Below are positions 1-7,837 of a DNA stretch of 64,000 nucleotides, piece by piece. The number at the start of each line of letters is the position of its first letter. Positions within the stretch are counted from its first letter, which is position 1. Made by a program: the position numbers and the translations under genes. Under the pieces are notes generated by a model. That model was not told the origin of the DNA and did no database searches. It was given only the letters and a program-made list of their open reading frames with translations. Origin of the DNA: Massilia sp. MS-15 (lineage in GTDB: Bacteria; Pseudomonadota; Gammaproteobacteria; Burkholderiales; Burkholderiaceae_D); contig NZ_JAIWIA010000022.1 in NCBI RefSeq assembly GCF_020176695.1, positions 62,001-126,000 on the forward strand. Direction: 5' to 3'.

Positions 1-2
1 AC

Positions 3-1031
3 GATGCGCTGTTGCAGCGCGAACAGCAAGCGCTGTTCCTGAAGGGCCCGCGCTATGTGGGCCATGAACTGATGGTGCCTGAGGTAGGCGATTTCGCGAC
101 ACTCCCGTCCGAAAACGAAGGCCGCATGCTGGTGCGCAACGCAGGCGGCATCGAGGTGCTCTCCAACGTCTGCCGTCACCGCCAGGCGCTGATGTTCAAT
201 GGGCGCGGCAATGCGAACACCATCGTGTGTCCGCTGCACCGCTGGACCTACGACCTGAAAGGCCAGCTGATCGGCGCGCCGCATTTCGCCGAGACGCCCT
301 GCCTGAATCTGTCGAAGACGCCGCTGCAGAACTGGAACGGCCTGCTGTTCGAGCAGAACGGCTACGACGTGATGGACAAGCTGAAGCACATGGAGGTGAC
401 AAAAGACCTCGATTTCAGCGGCTACATGTTCGACCACGTCGAGATCCACGAGTGCGACTACAACTGGAAGACCTTCATCGAGGTCTACCTGGAGGATTAC
501 CACGTCGAGCCTTTCCACCCGGGCCTGGGCAACTTCGTCTCCTGCGACGACCTGAAGTGGGAATTCGGCCGCGACTACAGCGTGCAGACCGTGGGTGTGC
601 ACCGCGGGCTGCAGAAGGCGGGCTCGCCGGCGTACAAGAAATGGCAGGAGCAGGTCCTGAAGTTCAACAATGGCCAGCCGCCGAAGTTCGGCGCCATCTG
701 GCTCACCCTGTATCCGAACATCATGGTCGAGTGGTACCCGAACGTGCTGGTGGTGTCGACGCTGTGGCCGGTCGGTCCGCAGAAGACCCGCAACGTGGTC
801 GAGTTCTACTATCCGGAAGAATTCGTGCTGTTCGAGCGCGGGTTCGTGGAAGCCGAGCGCGCCGCCTACATGGAAACCGCGGTCGAGGACGACGAGATCG
901 CGCTGCGCATGGACGCCGGCCGCAAGATCCTGCTGGCGCGCGGCGTCAACGAAGTCGGCCCCTACCAGTCGCCGATGGAAGACGGGATGCAGCATTTCCA
1001 CGAGTGGTACCGCAGCAAGCTCGCACTCTAA
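3..1031 (+). CDS. Rieske 2Fe-2S aromatic ring-hydroxylating oxygenase, alpha subunit (5' partial)
   Basis: The large catalytic subunit of a Rieske non-haem iron oxygenase, a family that oxygenates aromatic or quaternary-amine substrates with electrons from a reductase. The N-terminal Rieske site is visible as CRH followed about 18 residues later by CPLH, the two Cys/His pairs that hold the 2Fe-2S cluster. The C-terminal catalytic domain shows NWKTFIEVYLEDYHVEPFH, the usual D/E-x-YH-x3-4-H non-haem iron signature. The frame is open to the window edge. A TTG at 12 could be read as a start, but coding-like residues (D-A-L-L) precede it, so the gene probably begins upstream. No ferredoxin or reductase partner is seen in the window. 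Substrate unknown. Confidence 0.85.
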   Translation, partial: DALLQREQQALFLKGPRYVGHELMVPEVGDFATLPSENEGRMLVRNAGGIEVLSNVCRHRQALMFNGRGNANTIVCPLHRWTYDLKGQLIGAPHFAETPCLNLSKTPLQNWNGLLFEQNGYDVMDKLKHMEVTKDLDFSGYMFDHVEIHECDYNWKTFIEVYLEDYHVEPFHPGLGNFVSCDDLKWEFGRDYSVQTVGVHRGLQKAGSPAYKKWQEQVLKFNNGQPPKFGAIWLTLYPNIMVEWYPNVLVVSTLWPVGPQKTRNVVEFYYPEEFVLFERGFVEAERAAYMETAVEDDEIALRMDAGRKILLARGVNEVGPYQSPMEDGMQHFHEWYRSKLAL

Positions 1032-1047
1032 GGCCGACGCCCCGCTG

Positions 1048-1968
1048 ATGCCTTCCCTCTGGATGCTGTTCGCCAGCTTCGCGTTCGCCGCCATGAGCGC
1101 GGGCGTGAAGCTGGCTTCCGGGTTCTATTCCACCTCCGAACTGCTGATGTACCGCGGCCTGATCGGCACCCTGGTGCTGGCGGCCGCGGTGCGCCACCAG
1201 GGCGCCAGCCTGCGCACGTCCTTCCCCAAAGCCCACCTGTGGCGCAGCGCGGTCGGCGTGACTTCGCTATGGCTGTGGTTCTTCGCCATCACGCGCCTGC
1301 CGCTGGCCACCGCCGTCACCCTCAACTACATGGCGCCGATCTGGATCGCGGCCTGGATGTTCGCCACCGGCTGGTGGCGCGGCACCAAGCTGCCCGATTG
1401 GCCGCTGGTGCTGGCGATCGGCATGAGCTTCCTTGGCGTGACCCTGGTGCTGCAGCCGGCGGTCGAGAGCAATCAATGGCTTGGCGGCCTGGCGGGCCTG
1501 TGCTCGTCGGTGATCTCGGCCATGGCCTATATGCAGGTGCGCAGGCTGGGCCAGCTGGGCGAGCCGGAATACCGCGTGGTGTTCTACTTCTCTCTCACCA
1601 CCACGCTGGCGGGCCTGGCCGGCACCCTGGCGGGCGACGGGCCGCGCGACGCCGTGTTCAGCGGCCATACGCCATACAGCGCCGCCCTGCTGCTGGCGGT
1701 CGGCATCGCCGCCCTGCTGGCCCAGATCGCCATGACGCGCGCCTACCGTGTCGGCAAGGTGCTGGTGGTGGCCAACCTGCAGTACACCGGCATCGTGTTC
1801 TCCAGCCTGTGGGGCCTGGCGCTGTGGGGCGATGCCTTCGACTGGCATGTCTGGCTGGGCATCGGGGTGATCCTCGCCTCCGGCGTGGCCGCGACGTTCT
1901 ACAATACGCGCAGCACGGCACGGGGCGCCGTGGTCAAGGACACCGATCCCATCGCCAGCGAAACCTGA
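1048..1968 (+). CDS. EamA/DMT-family membrane transporter
   Basis: A 306-residue, very hydrophobic protein with about ten membrane segments in two EamA-type halves, the layout of the drug/metabolite transporter superfamily of small-solute exporters in the inner membrane. The N-terminus reads MPSLWMLFASFAFAAMSAGV, the first helix. The ATG lies 17 bases after the stop of the Rieske oxygenase gene and only a weak AAGG precedes it, so translation may be coupled to that gene. The protein ends in a short polar tail. sseA follows 11 bases later. Substrate cannot be told from sequence. Confidence 0.85.
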   Translation: MPSLWMLFASFAFAAMSAGVKLASGFYSTSELLMYRGLIGTLVLAAAVRHQGASLRTSFPKAHLWRSAVGVTSLWLWFFAITRLPLATAVTLNYMAPIWIAAWMFATGWWRGTKLPDWPLVLAIGMSFLGVTLVLQPAVESNQWLGGLAGLCSSVISAMAYMQVRRLGQLGEPEYRVVFYFSLTTTLAGLAGTLAGDGPRDAVFSGHTPYSAALLLAVGIAALLAQIAMTRAYRVGKVLVVANLQYTGIVFSSLWGLALWGDAFDWHVWLGIGVILASGVAATFYNTRSTARGAVVKDTDPIASET

Positions 1969-1979
1969 GGAAGAACCGA

Positions 1980-2852
1980 ATGAGCATCTACGCCACACTG
2001 ATTTCCGCCCACGACCTGGCCGCCCACAAGGGTGCGCCGGACTGGGTGCTGGTCGATTGCCGCCACGACCTGATGGACCTGGCCGCCGGCCGCGCCGCCT
2101 ATGCCGCCGGCCACCTGCCGGGCGCGGTGTTCGGCGACATCGAAACCGCGCTGTCGGGCGCCAAGTACGGCCCGGACGGCGCCTTCCGCGGCCGCCATCC
2201 GCTGCCGGAAAAGGAAGCCCTGCTCGAAACCCTGCGCGGCTGGGGCGTCAACGACGGCTCGCAGGTGGTTGCCTACGACGCCCACGGTGGCATGTATGCG
2301 GCGCGCCTGTGGTGGCTGCTGCGCTGGCTCGGCCACGAAGCGGTGGCGGTGCTGGACGGCGGCATGGCGGCCTGGCAGGCGCTCGGCCAGCCGCTCACGG
2401 CCGAGGTGCCGGCCCCGGTGCGCGGCGCCATCACGCTGCGCGCACCCTTCGTGCCGACCGTGACGGTTGGCGAGGTGCTGGACAACGTAGACAAGGGCGA
2501 ACGCATCGTGATCGATGCGCGGGCGAGTGACCGCTTCCGCGGCGAGAACGAGAGCATCGATCCGGTGGGCGGCCACATCCCGGGCGCGAAGAACCGCTTC
2601 TTCAAGGACAACCTGCAGGCGGACGGGCGCTTCAAGGATGCGGCCACGCTGCGCGGCGAATTCTCCGCGCTGGTGGCCGACCCGGCCCGGGCCATCATGC
2701 AGTGCGGCTCGGGCGTGACCGCCTGCCACAACCTGCTGGCGCTGGAAGTGGCGGGCCTGCCGGGCGCCGCGCTGTATCCGGGCTCGTGGAGCGAATGGGT
2801 GGGCGATGGCAAACAGGCCACCGGCCGGCCGGTCGCCACCGGTGCCGACTGA
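1980..2852 (+). CDS. sseA: 3-mercaptopyruvate sulfurtransferase
   Basis: A 290-residue two-domain rhodanese-type enzyme that moves sulfur from 3-mercaptopyruvate to thiols or cyanide in the cytoplasm. The first, inactive rhodanese half spans roughly residues 1-140. The second half carries the loop CGSGVTA, with the nucleophilic cysteine at about residue 242. This six-residue loop is the mercaptopyruvate type; thiosulfate sulfurtransferases normally carry CRxGx[TR]. A GAGGAAG ribosome site stands just before the ATG. The Fur-family gene follows at once, so the two are probably one transcript. Confidence 0.88.
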   Translation: MSIYATLISAHDLAAHKGAPDWVLVDCRHDLMDLAAGRAAYAAGHLPGAVFGDIETALSGAKYGPDGAFRGRHPLPEKEALLETLRGWGVNDGSQVVAYDAHGGMYAARLWWLLRWLGHEAVAVLDGGMAAWQALGQPLTAEVPAPVRGAITLRAPFVPTVTVGEVLDNVDKGERIVIDARASDRFRGENESIDPVGGHIPGAKNRFFKDNLQADGRFKDAATLRGEFSALVADPARAIMQCGSGVTACHNLLALEVAGLPGAALYPGSWSEWVGDGKQATGRPVATGAD

Positions 2853-2863
2853 GGATGGCGACG

Positions 2864-3238
2864 ATGGAAAGGAATACGCGCCAGCGCAAGGCGATCCACA
2901 CCTGCCTGGAACAGGCCGGGCGCCCGCTCGCGCCACAGGAAATCCTGGACCAGGCCCAGGCCCTGGTGCCGGGGATGGGCATGGCGACCGTGTACCGCAA
3001 CATCAAGTCAATGCTGGAAGCGGGCGAGATCACCACGGTCTCGCTGCCGGGCGGCGGCGACCGCTACGAGATCGCCGGCCACGGGCACCATCACCACTTT
3101 CATTGCCGCGCCTGCGACAAGGTGTTCGAGGTGCATGCCTGTCCGGGCGACATGCAGAAACTCACGCCGGATGGCTTCGTGCTGGAGTCGCACGAGCTGA
3201 CCTTGTACGGACTGTGCGGGGCTTGCCGCCCGATGTGA
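2864..3238 (+). CDS. Fur-family metal-dependent repressor (Zur/Fur-like)
   Basis: A 124-residue DNA-binding metalloregulator of the Fur superfamily: N-terminal winged helix (NTRQRKAI through MATVYRNIKSMLEAG) followed by a dimerisation and metal domain. The latter has a His-rich GHGHHHHFHC stretch, a CRAC pair and a CGAC pair near the C-terminus, the two CxxC motifs of a structural zinc site. The start at 2864 has GAGG (2851-2854) at good spacing; an in-frame ATG at 2855 leaves no room for a ribosome site. Because a ZnuD-like receptor, a ZIP permease and a palindromic box lie just downstream, a zinc-sensing (Zur) role is the best guess, but PerR or Fur activity cannot be excluded. Confidence 0.8.
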   Translation: MERNTRQRKAIHTCLEQAGRPLAPQEILDQAQALVPGMGMATVYRNIKSMLEAGEITTVSLPGGGDRYEIAGHGHHHHFHCRACDKVFEVHACPGDMQKLTPDGFVLESHELTLYGLCGACRPM

Positions 3239-3337
3239 TGATCGCTGGCGGCTGCGCTAACGTACCGTCAGTACCGCGCTTTGTGGGGTCGTAGGGTGGG
3301 CGGATTTCCGCCCACGCGGTGATCGCTGGCGGCTGCG
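3239..3337 (+). repeat. 18-bp direct repeat flanking a palindromic repeat unit
   Basis: TGATCGCTGGCGGCTGCG occurs at 3239-3256, right behind the Fur-family stop codon, and again at 3320-3337, 81 bases later. The second copy runs on from the CACGCGG end of the palindromic unit that starts at 3291. It looks like a partial duplication linked to the palindromic repeat family described at 3291-3403. Confidence 0.7.
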
Positions 3338-3403
3338 TTATCGCGCCGGATGACCGTGCCGCAAACGATCACCGCGTGGGCGGGACGACCCGCCCACCCT
3401 ACG
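3291..3403. repeat. REP-like palindromic repeat, inverted pair (locus 1)
   Basis: Two palindromic units face each other. The first (3291-3317) reads GTAGGGTGGGCGG, a short spacer, then CCGCCCACGCG. The second (3366-3403) is the inverted form, CGCGTGGGCGGG, ACGA, then CCCGCCCACCCTACG. Each unit can fold into a GC-rich hairpin, and the pair can fold on itself through the shared CGATCACCGCG flank. The second unit runs over the merC-like stop codon. The same core occurs near 14491-14584, 29709-29819 and 43199-43308. The arrangement resembles the paired REP/BIME elements of enterobacteria and Pseudomonas; no transposase was found in the window. Confidence 0.8.
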
Positions 3404-3785
3404 CCTTGCGGCAATCCTTGCAGTAGCGGTGATTGCGCAGGTGCGCCGCCAGCAGCAGCAGGCTGCTCAGTACCGCCGCCACCGTCTCCGCCTCGTCCCC
3501 GAAGCGCGGGCCGACCACGAATACCGCCAGCAGGAAGGCGCCCAGGCCCGCCAGCCCGACCAGCAGGGCCATGGGATCGCGGTGTTTCAGGTAACCGGGC
3601 ACCAGCGCCAGCAGCACCGGCGCCGTGACGCCCAGCAGCAGCGCATCGTGCAGCGCATGGTGCTCCCCGCCCAGCCCCAGCAGCGGAAAGGCGGCGATCA
3701 GCAGCGGCGTCGCCAGGCAGTGCACCAGGCACAGCGCCGAGGCGGCCATGCCGGCATAGTCGGCGAAGCGGATCAGGTTCTTCAT
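3399..3785 (-). CDS. MerC-domain membrane protein
   Basis: A 128-residue protein with four predicted membrane helices. Near the first helix it has SALCLVHCLATPLL, the cysteine-containing CxxHC stretch typical of MerC-family proteins, and it ends with a C-x-x-C pair (YCKDC). MerC transports mercury in mer operons. Relatives outside mer operons are common next to zinc-uptake genes and their substrate is not settled. Its ATG overlaps the TGA of the TonB receptor by one base (TGATG), so it is translationally coupled to it and should share its metal control. No merR, merT or merA is nearby, arguing against a mercury-resistance role. Confidence 0.8.
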   Translation of the reverse strand: MKNLIRFADYAGMAASALCLVHCLATPLLIAAFPLLGLGGEHHALHDALLLGVTAPVLLALVPGYLKHRDPMALLVGLAGLGAFLLAVFVVGPRFGDEAETVAAVLSSLLLLAAHLRNHRYCKDCRKA

Positions 3786-5872
3786 CAAAAGACGAAGCGC
3801 AGGCCGGCGGTGAGGTTGCGGCCCGGGAGCGGCGCGGCTTCCTTCACGAAGGAAGCATGGCTGTAGGCCAGTTCGTTGGTGAGGTTGTTGATGCGGGCGT
3901 AGAGCTGGGCCGGCACGCCGAACACGCGGATGGTGGTGTGGGTGCCGAGGTTGAGCATCGTGTGGCCACCGGTACGGCCCTCGAAGGCGGCCACCCGGTC
4001 CTGGCTGCCGGTGTGCACCAGCTCCGCCATGCCGTGCCAGGCCTGCCAGTCGGCATTCAGGCGCACGCCGACGCGGTAGGGCGGGATGCGCGGGATGTTG
4101 CGGCTGCCTTCGCCGCCGCCCGCGAAGCGCGCACGCACCAGGTCGCCGAACAGCGTGGCCTCCACCACGTCCGAGAACTTGTGGCGCAATTCTCCCTCCA
4201 GGCCGGTGAACACGGCATCGCGCTGCGCGTACTCGACCAGCTGGAAGCCTTCGTGCTCGTCCAGCGTATGCGCATAGATGTAGTTGGCCACGCGGTTACG
4301 GAAGGCGCTCAGCGAAAAGCTGGTGTCGCCCTCGAACTTGCGCAGGGTGAAGTCGATGTTGGTCGAGGTTTCCTTGCCCAGGTCCTGGTTGCCGATCTCG
4401 TAGGTGGCGGTGGCCAGGTGCATGCCGTCCGCGTACAGTTCCTCGGCAGTCGGCAGGCGGTGGCTGCGTGCCAGGCCCGCGCGCAGCGAGTACTGCGGCC
4501 GGAATTTCCATACCGCGCCCAGCGCCACCGAGGTGCCGCGCGCTTTCGTGTCGCGCTGGTCCTTGCTGTCCACCGCGATGTCCTGCCACTCGTGGCGGGC
4601 ACCGGCCTCGAAGCGCCAGTTCTCCAGCTTGTATTCCTCGGTGAGGAAGGCCGCGTGCTTCCGGGTGACGGTCGGCGGTACGTAGGCTTCGTTGCCCACG
4701 GTGCGGAAGTCGCGCCGGGTGGTCTGCAGGCCGGCGACGCCGCGCCAGCCCGCCAGCGGCAGGTGTTCGAGCTCGAACCGGCCCTCGTGGGCGCGGTTCA
4801 GGAAGCTGGTGGACACCGCGCCGTCTTCCAGCTCGTCGTGACGGTAGTCGGTGAGCGAGGCGCGCATGCGCAGCCGGGCGAAGCCGGGCAGCGGATTGCG
4901 GTATTCGCCGCGCAGGTCCCAGCGGTCGCTGTCGAGCTTCACGGTCGGCACGTCCTGCGCGCCATGTTCGTCTTCGTGCCCGTGCTCATCCTCGGAACCA
5001 TGGTCGCCGCCCTCTTCTTCGTGGGCGCCGCAGTCCAGGTGGCCGTCGTGCGGATGGCAGCCCTCGAATTCATGGCGGTGGCCGGGAACGCCGTATGCGC
5101 TGCGCTCCTTGGTGTAGGCCGCGCCCAGGTAGCCGCGTTCGCCCACCCAGGACAGGCCGACGGTGCCGCTCTCGCCTTCCTTGAAACTGCCGGGGACGCG
5201 CTTGCCGCCGTCCCAGCCGCTGCCGACGCGGTATTCGCCGGCGTCGCGCTTGACCCCTTCGGCGTGCACGGCGATGCCGCCTGCGCCGCCGGTCACCTCA
5301 AAGGCACCGGTCTTCTCGCGCGCCACGGAACTGGCGCGCAGTTCGGCGCTGCCTTCAGGCCGGGACGGGACGGTGGTCGGGATCTTGCGGTCCAGGATGT
5401 TGACCACGCCGCCGACCGCGCCGCCGCCATAGGCCAGCGCCGACGGGCCGCGCAGCACTTCGATGCGCTCGGCCAGGACCGGCTCGAAACCGACCGCATG
5501 GTCCGGGCTGATGGTGGAGGCGTCCTGCACTTCGGCACCGTCCGACAGGATCTTCACGCGCGGGCCGTCCATGCCGCGGATCACCGGGCGGCTGGCGCCG
5601 GCGCCGAAGTGGCTGGAACTGATGCCGGGCTGGTTGGCCAGGGTCTCGCCCAGGGTCGACTCGCGCGTGCGCACCAGTTCACCGCCGCCGAGCGAGGTGG
5701 CCGGGGTGATCATGTCGTCGCTCACCACGCCGAGCGCGCTGGCGGACACCACCACGGTGGGGACGGTATCCGGATCGGTCTGGAGGCGGCTGTTGCTGCT
5801 CTGGGCAAGGGCGGGGGCGCTGAAGGCGAACAGGATGGCCAGCGCGAGCGGGGTACGGTTCAGGGTCGACAT
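3785..5872 (-). CDS. TonB-dependent outer-membrane receptor, ZnuD-like (zinc uptake)
   Basis: A 695-residue outer-membrane receptor: signal peptide ending ALAQ (about residue 24), plug domain about 55-165 with RGMDGPRVKILSDG and the RGPSALAYGG turn, then a 22-strand-type barrel ending in a C-terminal Phe (AGLRFVF). An extracellular loop at about 264-307 is packed with His, Asp, Glu and two Cys (HRHEFEGCHPHDGH, then HGSEDEHGHEDEHG), the metal-trapping loop typical of ZnuD. The ATG at 5872 gives a clean signal peptide; a TTG two codons earlier is less likely. A palindromic metalloregulator-like box lies 28-49 bases upstream. Downstream it overlaps the merC-like gene. Zinc is the likely ligand; other divalent metals are possible. 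Confidence 0.87.
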   Translation of the reverse strand: MSTLNRTPLALAILFAFSAPALAQSSNSRLQTDPDTVPTVVVSASALGVVSDDMITPATSLGGGELVRTRESTLGETLANQPGISSSHFGAGASRPVIRGMDGPRVKILSDGAEVQDASTISPDHAVGFEPVLAERIEVLRGPSALAYGGGAVGGVVNILDRKIPTTVPSRPEGSAELRASSVAREKTGAFEVTGGAGGIAVHAEGVKRDAGEYRVGSGWDGGKRVPGSFKEGESGTVGLSWVGERGYLGAAYTKERSAYGVPGHRHEFEGCHPHDGHLDCGAHEEEGGDHGSEDEHGHEDEHGAQDVPTVKLDSDRWDLRGEYRNPLPGFARLRMRASLTDYRHDELEDGAVSTSFLNRAHEGRFELEHLPLAGWRGVAGLQTTRRDFRTVGNEAYVPPTVTRKHAAFLTEEYKLENWRFEAGARHEWQDIAVDSKDQRDTKARGTSVALGAVWKFRPQYSLRAGLARSHRLPTAEELYADGMHLATATYEIGNQDLGKETSTNIDFTLRKFEGDTSFSLSAFRNRVANYIYAHTLDEHEGFQLVEYAQRDAVFTGLEGELRHKFSDVVEATLFGDLVRARFAGGGEGSRNIPRIPPYRVGVRLNADWQAWHGMAELVHTGSQDRVAAFEGRTGGHTMLNLGTHTTIRVFGVPAQLYARINNLTNELAYSHASFVKEAAPLPGRNLTAGLRFVF

Positions 5873-5898
5873 TGGCAAGCTTGGAGTGGATTCGGTCC

Positions 5899-5921
5899 AT
5901 AATGATAATCCACTCTCATTA
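5899..5921. promoter_or_regulatory. Fur/Zur-like operator upstream of the ZnuD-like receptor
   Basis: TAATGA (5900-5905) and TCATTA (5916-5921) form a perfect 6-bp inverted repeat around a 10-bp AT-rich centre. ATAATGATAATC (5899-5910) also matches the left two thirds of the classical Fur box. It sits 28-49 bases before the receptor ATG, the right place for a repressor site over the promoter. Given the zinc-type genes around it, Zur is the more likely binder; Fur cannot be ruled out. Confidence 0.6.
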
Positions 5922-6008
5922 ATAGGGCAAGGACGACAGCCGTGCGCCGCCCTGCCCCGCGGCGGGCGCGCAACTTCCGGAGCAGGTAGAAGGATGCGGC
6001 CGGGCCGC

Positions 6009-6782
6009 TCAGTAGGCGTGGTTGAGAGCGAACACGATCGCCACGCCGAGCGCGATCAGGGCCACTTGCGGCACCGATTCGCGCACGGTGGCGCGGCGCT
6101 GCATCTGCGGCATCAGGTCGCTCACCGCGATGTAGATGAAGCCCGAAGAGGCGAATACCAGCACGTAGGGAATCAGGCCACTGGCCTGGTCCAGCGTGAA
6201 GTAGCCGAGCAGGCCGCCCAGCACCGCCATCAGGCTGCACAGGAGGTTGAAGACATAAGCGCGCAGGCGCGAGAAACCGGCGTTGAGCAGCACGATGAAG
6301 TCGCCGATCTCCTGCGGGATCTCGTGCGCGACGATGGCCAGCGCGGTAACGATGCCCAGCTCCGGGTTGGCGAGGAAGGCGGCGGCGATCAGGATGCCGT
6401 CGGTGAAGTTGTGCATCGCGTCGCCGAGCAGGATCATCCAGCCCGACTTGCCGGCCTGGTGGGCGTCGTGGCCGTGCGCATGGTGGTGGCCGTCGCCCTC
6501 GTGGTGATGCGAATGACGCAGGATGGCCAGCTTTTCCAGCACGAAGAAGGCCAGCAGGCCGCCCAGCAGCGTGGCGAACAGGCTGCGCGGGTCGGCCCCC
6601 GACTCGAAGGCTTCCGGCAGCGCGTGCAATAGCGAGGTGGCCAGCATGATGCCCACCGACAGGCTGACCATCCTCTCCACCACTTTCGACAGCAGCGCGA
6701 ACGAGAACACGGCAGCGCCGCTGATGCTGACGACGCCGGCGACCAGGGTCGCCAGCAGGATGGAAGAGAGAATGGGGTCGAT
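6009..6782 (-). CDS. ZIP-family divalent metal permease
   Basis: An inner-membrane transporter importing Zn2+ or similar ions. The ZIP signatures are clear: HNFTDG in helix 4 and HEIPQE in helix 5, plus a variable His-rich cytoplasmic loop (HSHHHEGDGHHHAHGH). The family-like N-terminal helix (DPILSSILLATLVAGVVSIS) continues upstream of the only standard start in frame, a GTG at 6710, which would cut that helix off. Reading further there is no ATG, GTG or TTG. An AAGAGG ribosome site lies 7 bases before an ATC codon at 6782-6780, so translation may begin at ATC; the start given here assumes that. It lies upstream of the ZnuD-like receptor on the same strand. Confidence 0.82.
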   Translation of the reverse strand: MDPILSSILLATLVAGVVSISGAAVFSFALLSKVVERMVSLSVGIMLATSLLHALPEAFESGADPRSLFATLLGGLLAFFVLEKLAILRHSHHHEGDGHHHAHGHDAHQAGKSGWMILLGDAMHNFTDGILIAAAFLANPELGIVTALAIVAHEIPQEIGDFIVLLNAGFSRLRAYVFNLLCSLMAVLGGLLGYFTLDQASGLIPYVLVFASSGFIYIAVSDLMPQMQRRATVRESVPQVALIALGVAIVFALNHAY

Positions 6783-6877
6783 TTGAAAGCCTCTTGTACT
6801 GGTGCTGGTGCGTCGAGGCCCCGCCGGCGGGCCGCAAACCGGGCATTGTACCGCTCCCGGCCCGCGGCCGTGCGGTG

Positions 6878-7759
6878 TCAGGCCACGCCGTGCTGCGAGA
6901 ACCAGTTCAGCGCCTTGCTCCAGCCGTCCTTCGCATCTTCAAGGTTGTAGCTGGGGCGGTAGTCGGCGTGGAAGGCGTGGCCCGAGTTCGGATACACGTG
7001 GATTCGCGAGCGGCTGTTGCCGGCGTCGAGCGCCTTGCGCATGCGCTCCACCGACTCCAGCGGGATGCCGGTGTCCTTGGCGCCGTACAGGCCGAGCACC
7101 GGCACCTTCAGGTTCTGGGCGACGTCGATCGGATGGCGCGGCTGCAGCGGATTGGTCTCGCCCACCAGGCGGCCATACCAGGCCACGCCGGCCTTGACGT
7201 CCGGATTGTGCGCAGCGTACAGCCAGGTAATGCGCCCGCCCCAGCAGAAACCGGTAATGCCCAGCTTGGCGGTATTCCCGCCGCGCTGCCTGGTCCACTT
7301 GACGATCGTGTCGAGGTCGTTCATGACCTGGGCGTCCGGCACCTTGGCGATGATGTTCTTCATCAGCTCCGGCATCGGGGTCCTGGTGGCGTCGCCCTGG
7401 CGCACGAACAGGTCCGGCGCCACGGCCAGGTAGCCGGCCTTGGCGAAGCGGCGCACCACGTCCTTGATGTGCTCGTGCACGCCGAAGATCTCGGAGATCA
7501 CCAGCACCACCGGCAGGTTGCTGCGGTCCTTGGGCTGGGCGCGGTAGACCGGCACGTCCTGGCCGTTGACCACGACGATGTGGTCGGCGGCGTCCAGGCC
7601 GTCGGTACCCGTCTGGACCTGGGTCTGCGCCACCACCGGCAGCGCGGCGACGGCGAAGCCGCCTCCGGCGGCGGCCTTGAGGAAGACGCGGCGGTCGACA
7701 CCCTCGCCGAACGAACTGGCGGACAGCAGGCTTTGGGCATCGCGAATGAGATCTTTCAT
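6878..7759 (-). CDS. Exported dienelactone hydrolase-family protein (Tat signal)
   Basis: A 293-residue alpha/beta hydrolase of the dienelactone hydrolase family, whose members open lactone or ester bonds with a Cys-His-Asp triad. The nucleophile is Cys172 in GFCWGG, with Asp229 (AKDTGIP) and His261 (NSGHAF); Glu90 in ISEIFG matches the family's helper residue. Near the N-terminus DRRVFLKAAAGGGFAVAALPVVAQ looks like a twin-arginine signal followed by a cleavage site, so the enzyme is probably periplasmic. The ATG at 7759 has a GGAGGGG ribosome site; a GTG two codons upstream is less likely. No aromatic-degradation genes adjoin it, so the substrate is open. Confidence 0.85.
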   Translation of the reverse strand: MKDLIRDAQSLLSASSFGEGVDRRVFLKAAAGGGFAVAALPVVAQTQVQTGTDGLDAADHIVVVNGQDVPVYRAQPKDRSNLPVVLVISEIFGVHEHIKDVVRRFAKAGYLAVAPDLFVRQGDATRTPMPELMKNIIAKVPDAQVMNDLDTIVKWTRQRGGNTAKLGITGFCWGGRITWLYAAHNPDVKAGVAWYGRLVGETNPLQPRHPIDVAQNLKVPVLGLYGAKDTGIPLESVERMRKALDAGNSRSRIHVYPNSGHAFHADYRPSYNLEDAKDGWSKALNWFSQHGVA

Positions 7760-7837
7760 GTGCACCCCTCCGGTTGTGTTGGACAGGCTTGCAATCTTAG
7801 CAAAGTCCGGAGGGGCGCACGCTTCGCGGATGAGCGA

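Noticed and set aside
12-14. TTG at 12 as start of the Rieske oxygenase
   Set aside because: The frame is open and coding-like to the window edge and no ribosome site is visible, so the gene was treated as 5' partial.
3291-3403. Possible CRISPR repeats
   Set aside because: The units are palindromic, occur in inverted pairs and are scattered at four gene ends, with no regular array of spacers and no cas genes.
3857-5902. A 681-codon frame antisense to the ZnuD-like receptor, and similar frames at 14550-17204 and 24954-26756
   Set aside because: All lie exactly opposite well-recognised genes (receptor, uvrD, chemoreceptor) and show composition typical of shadow frames.
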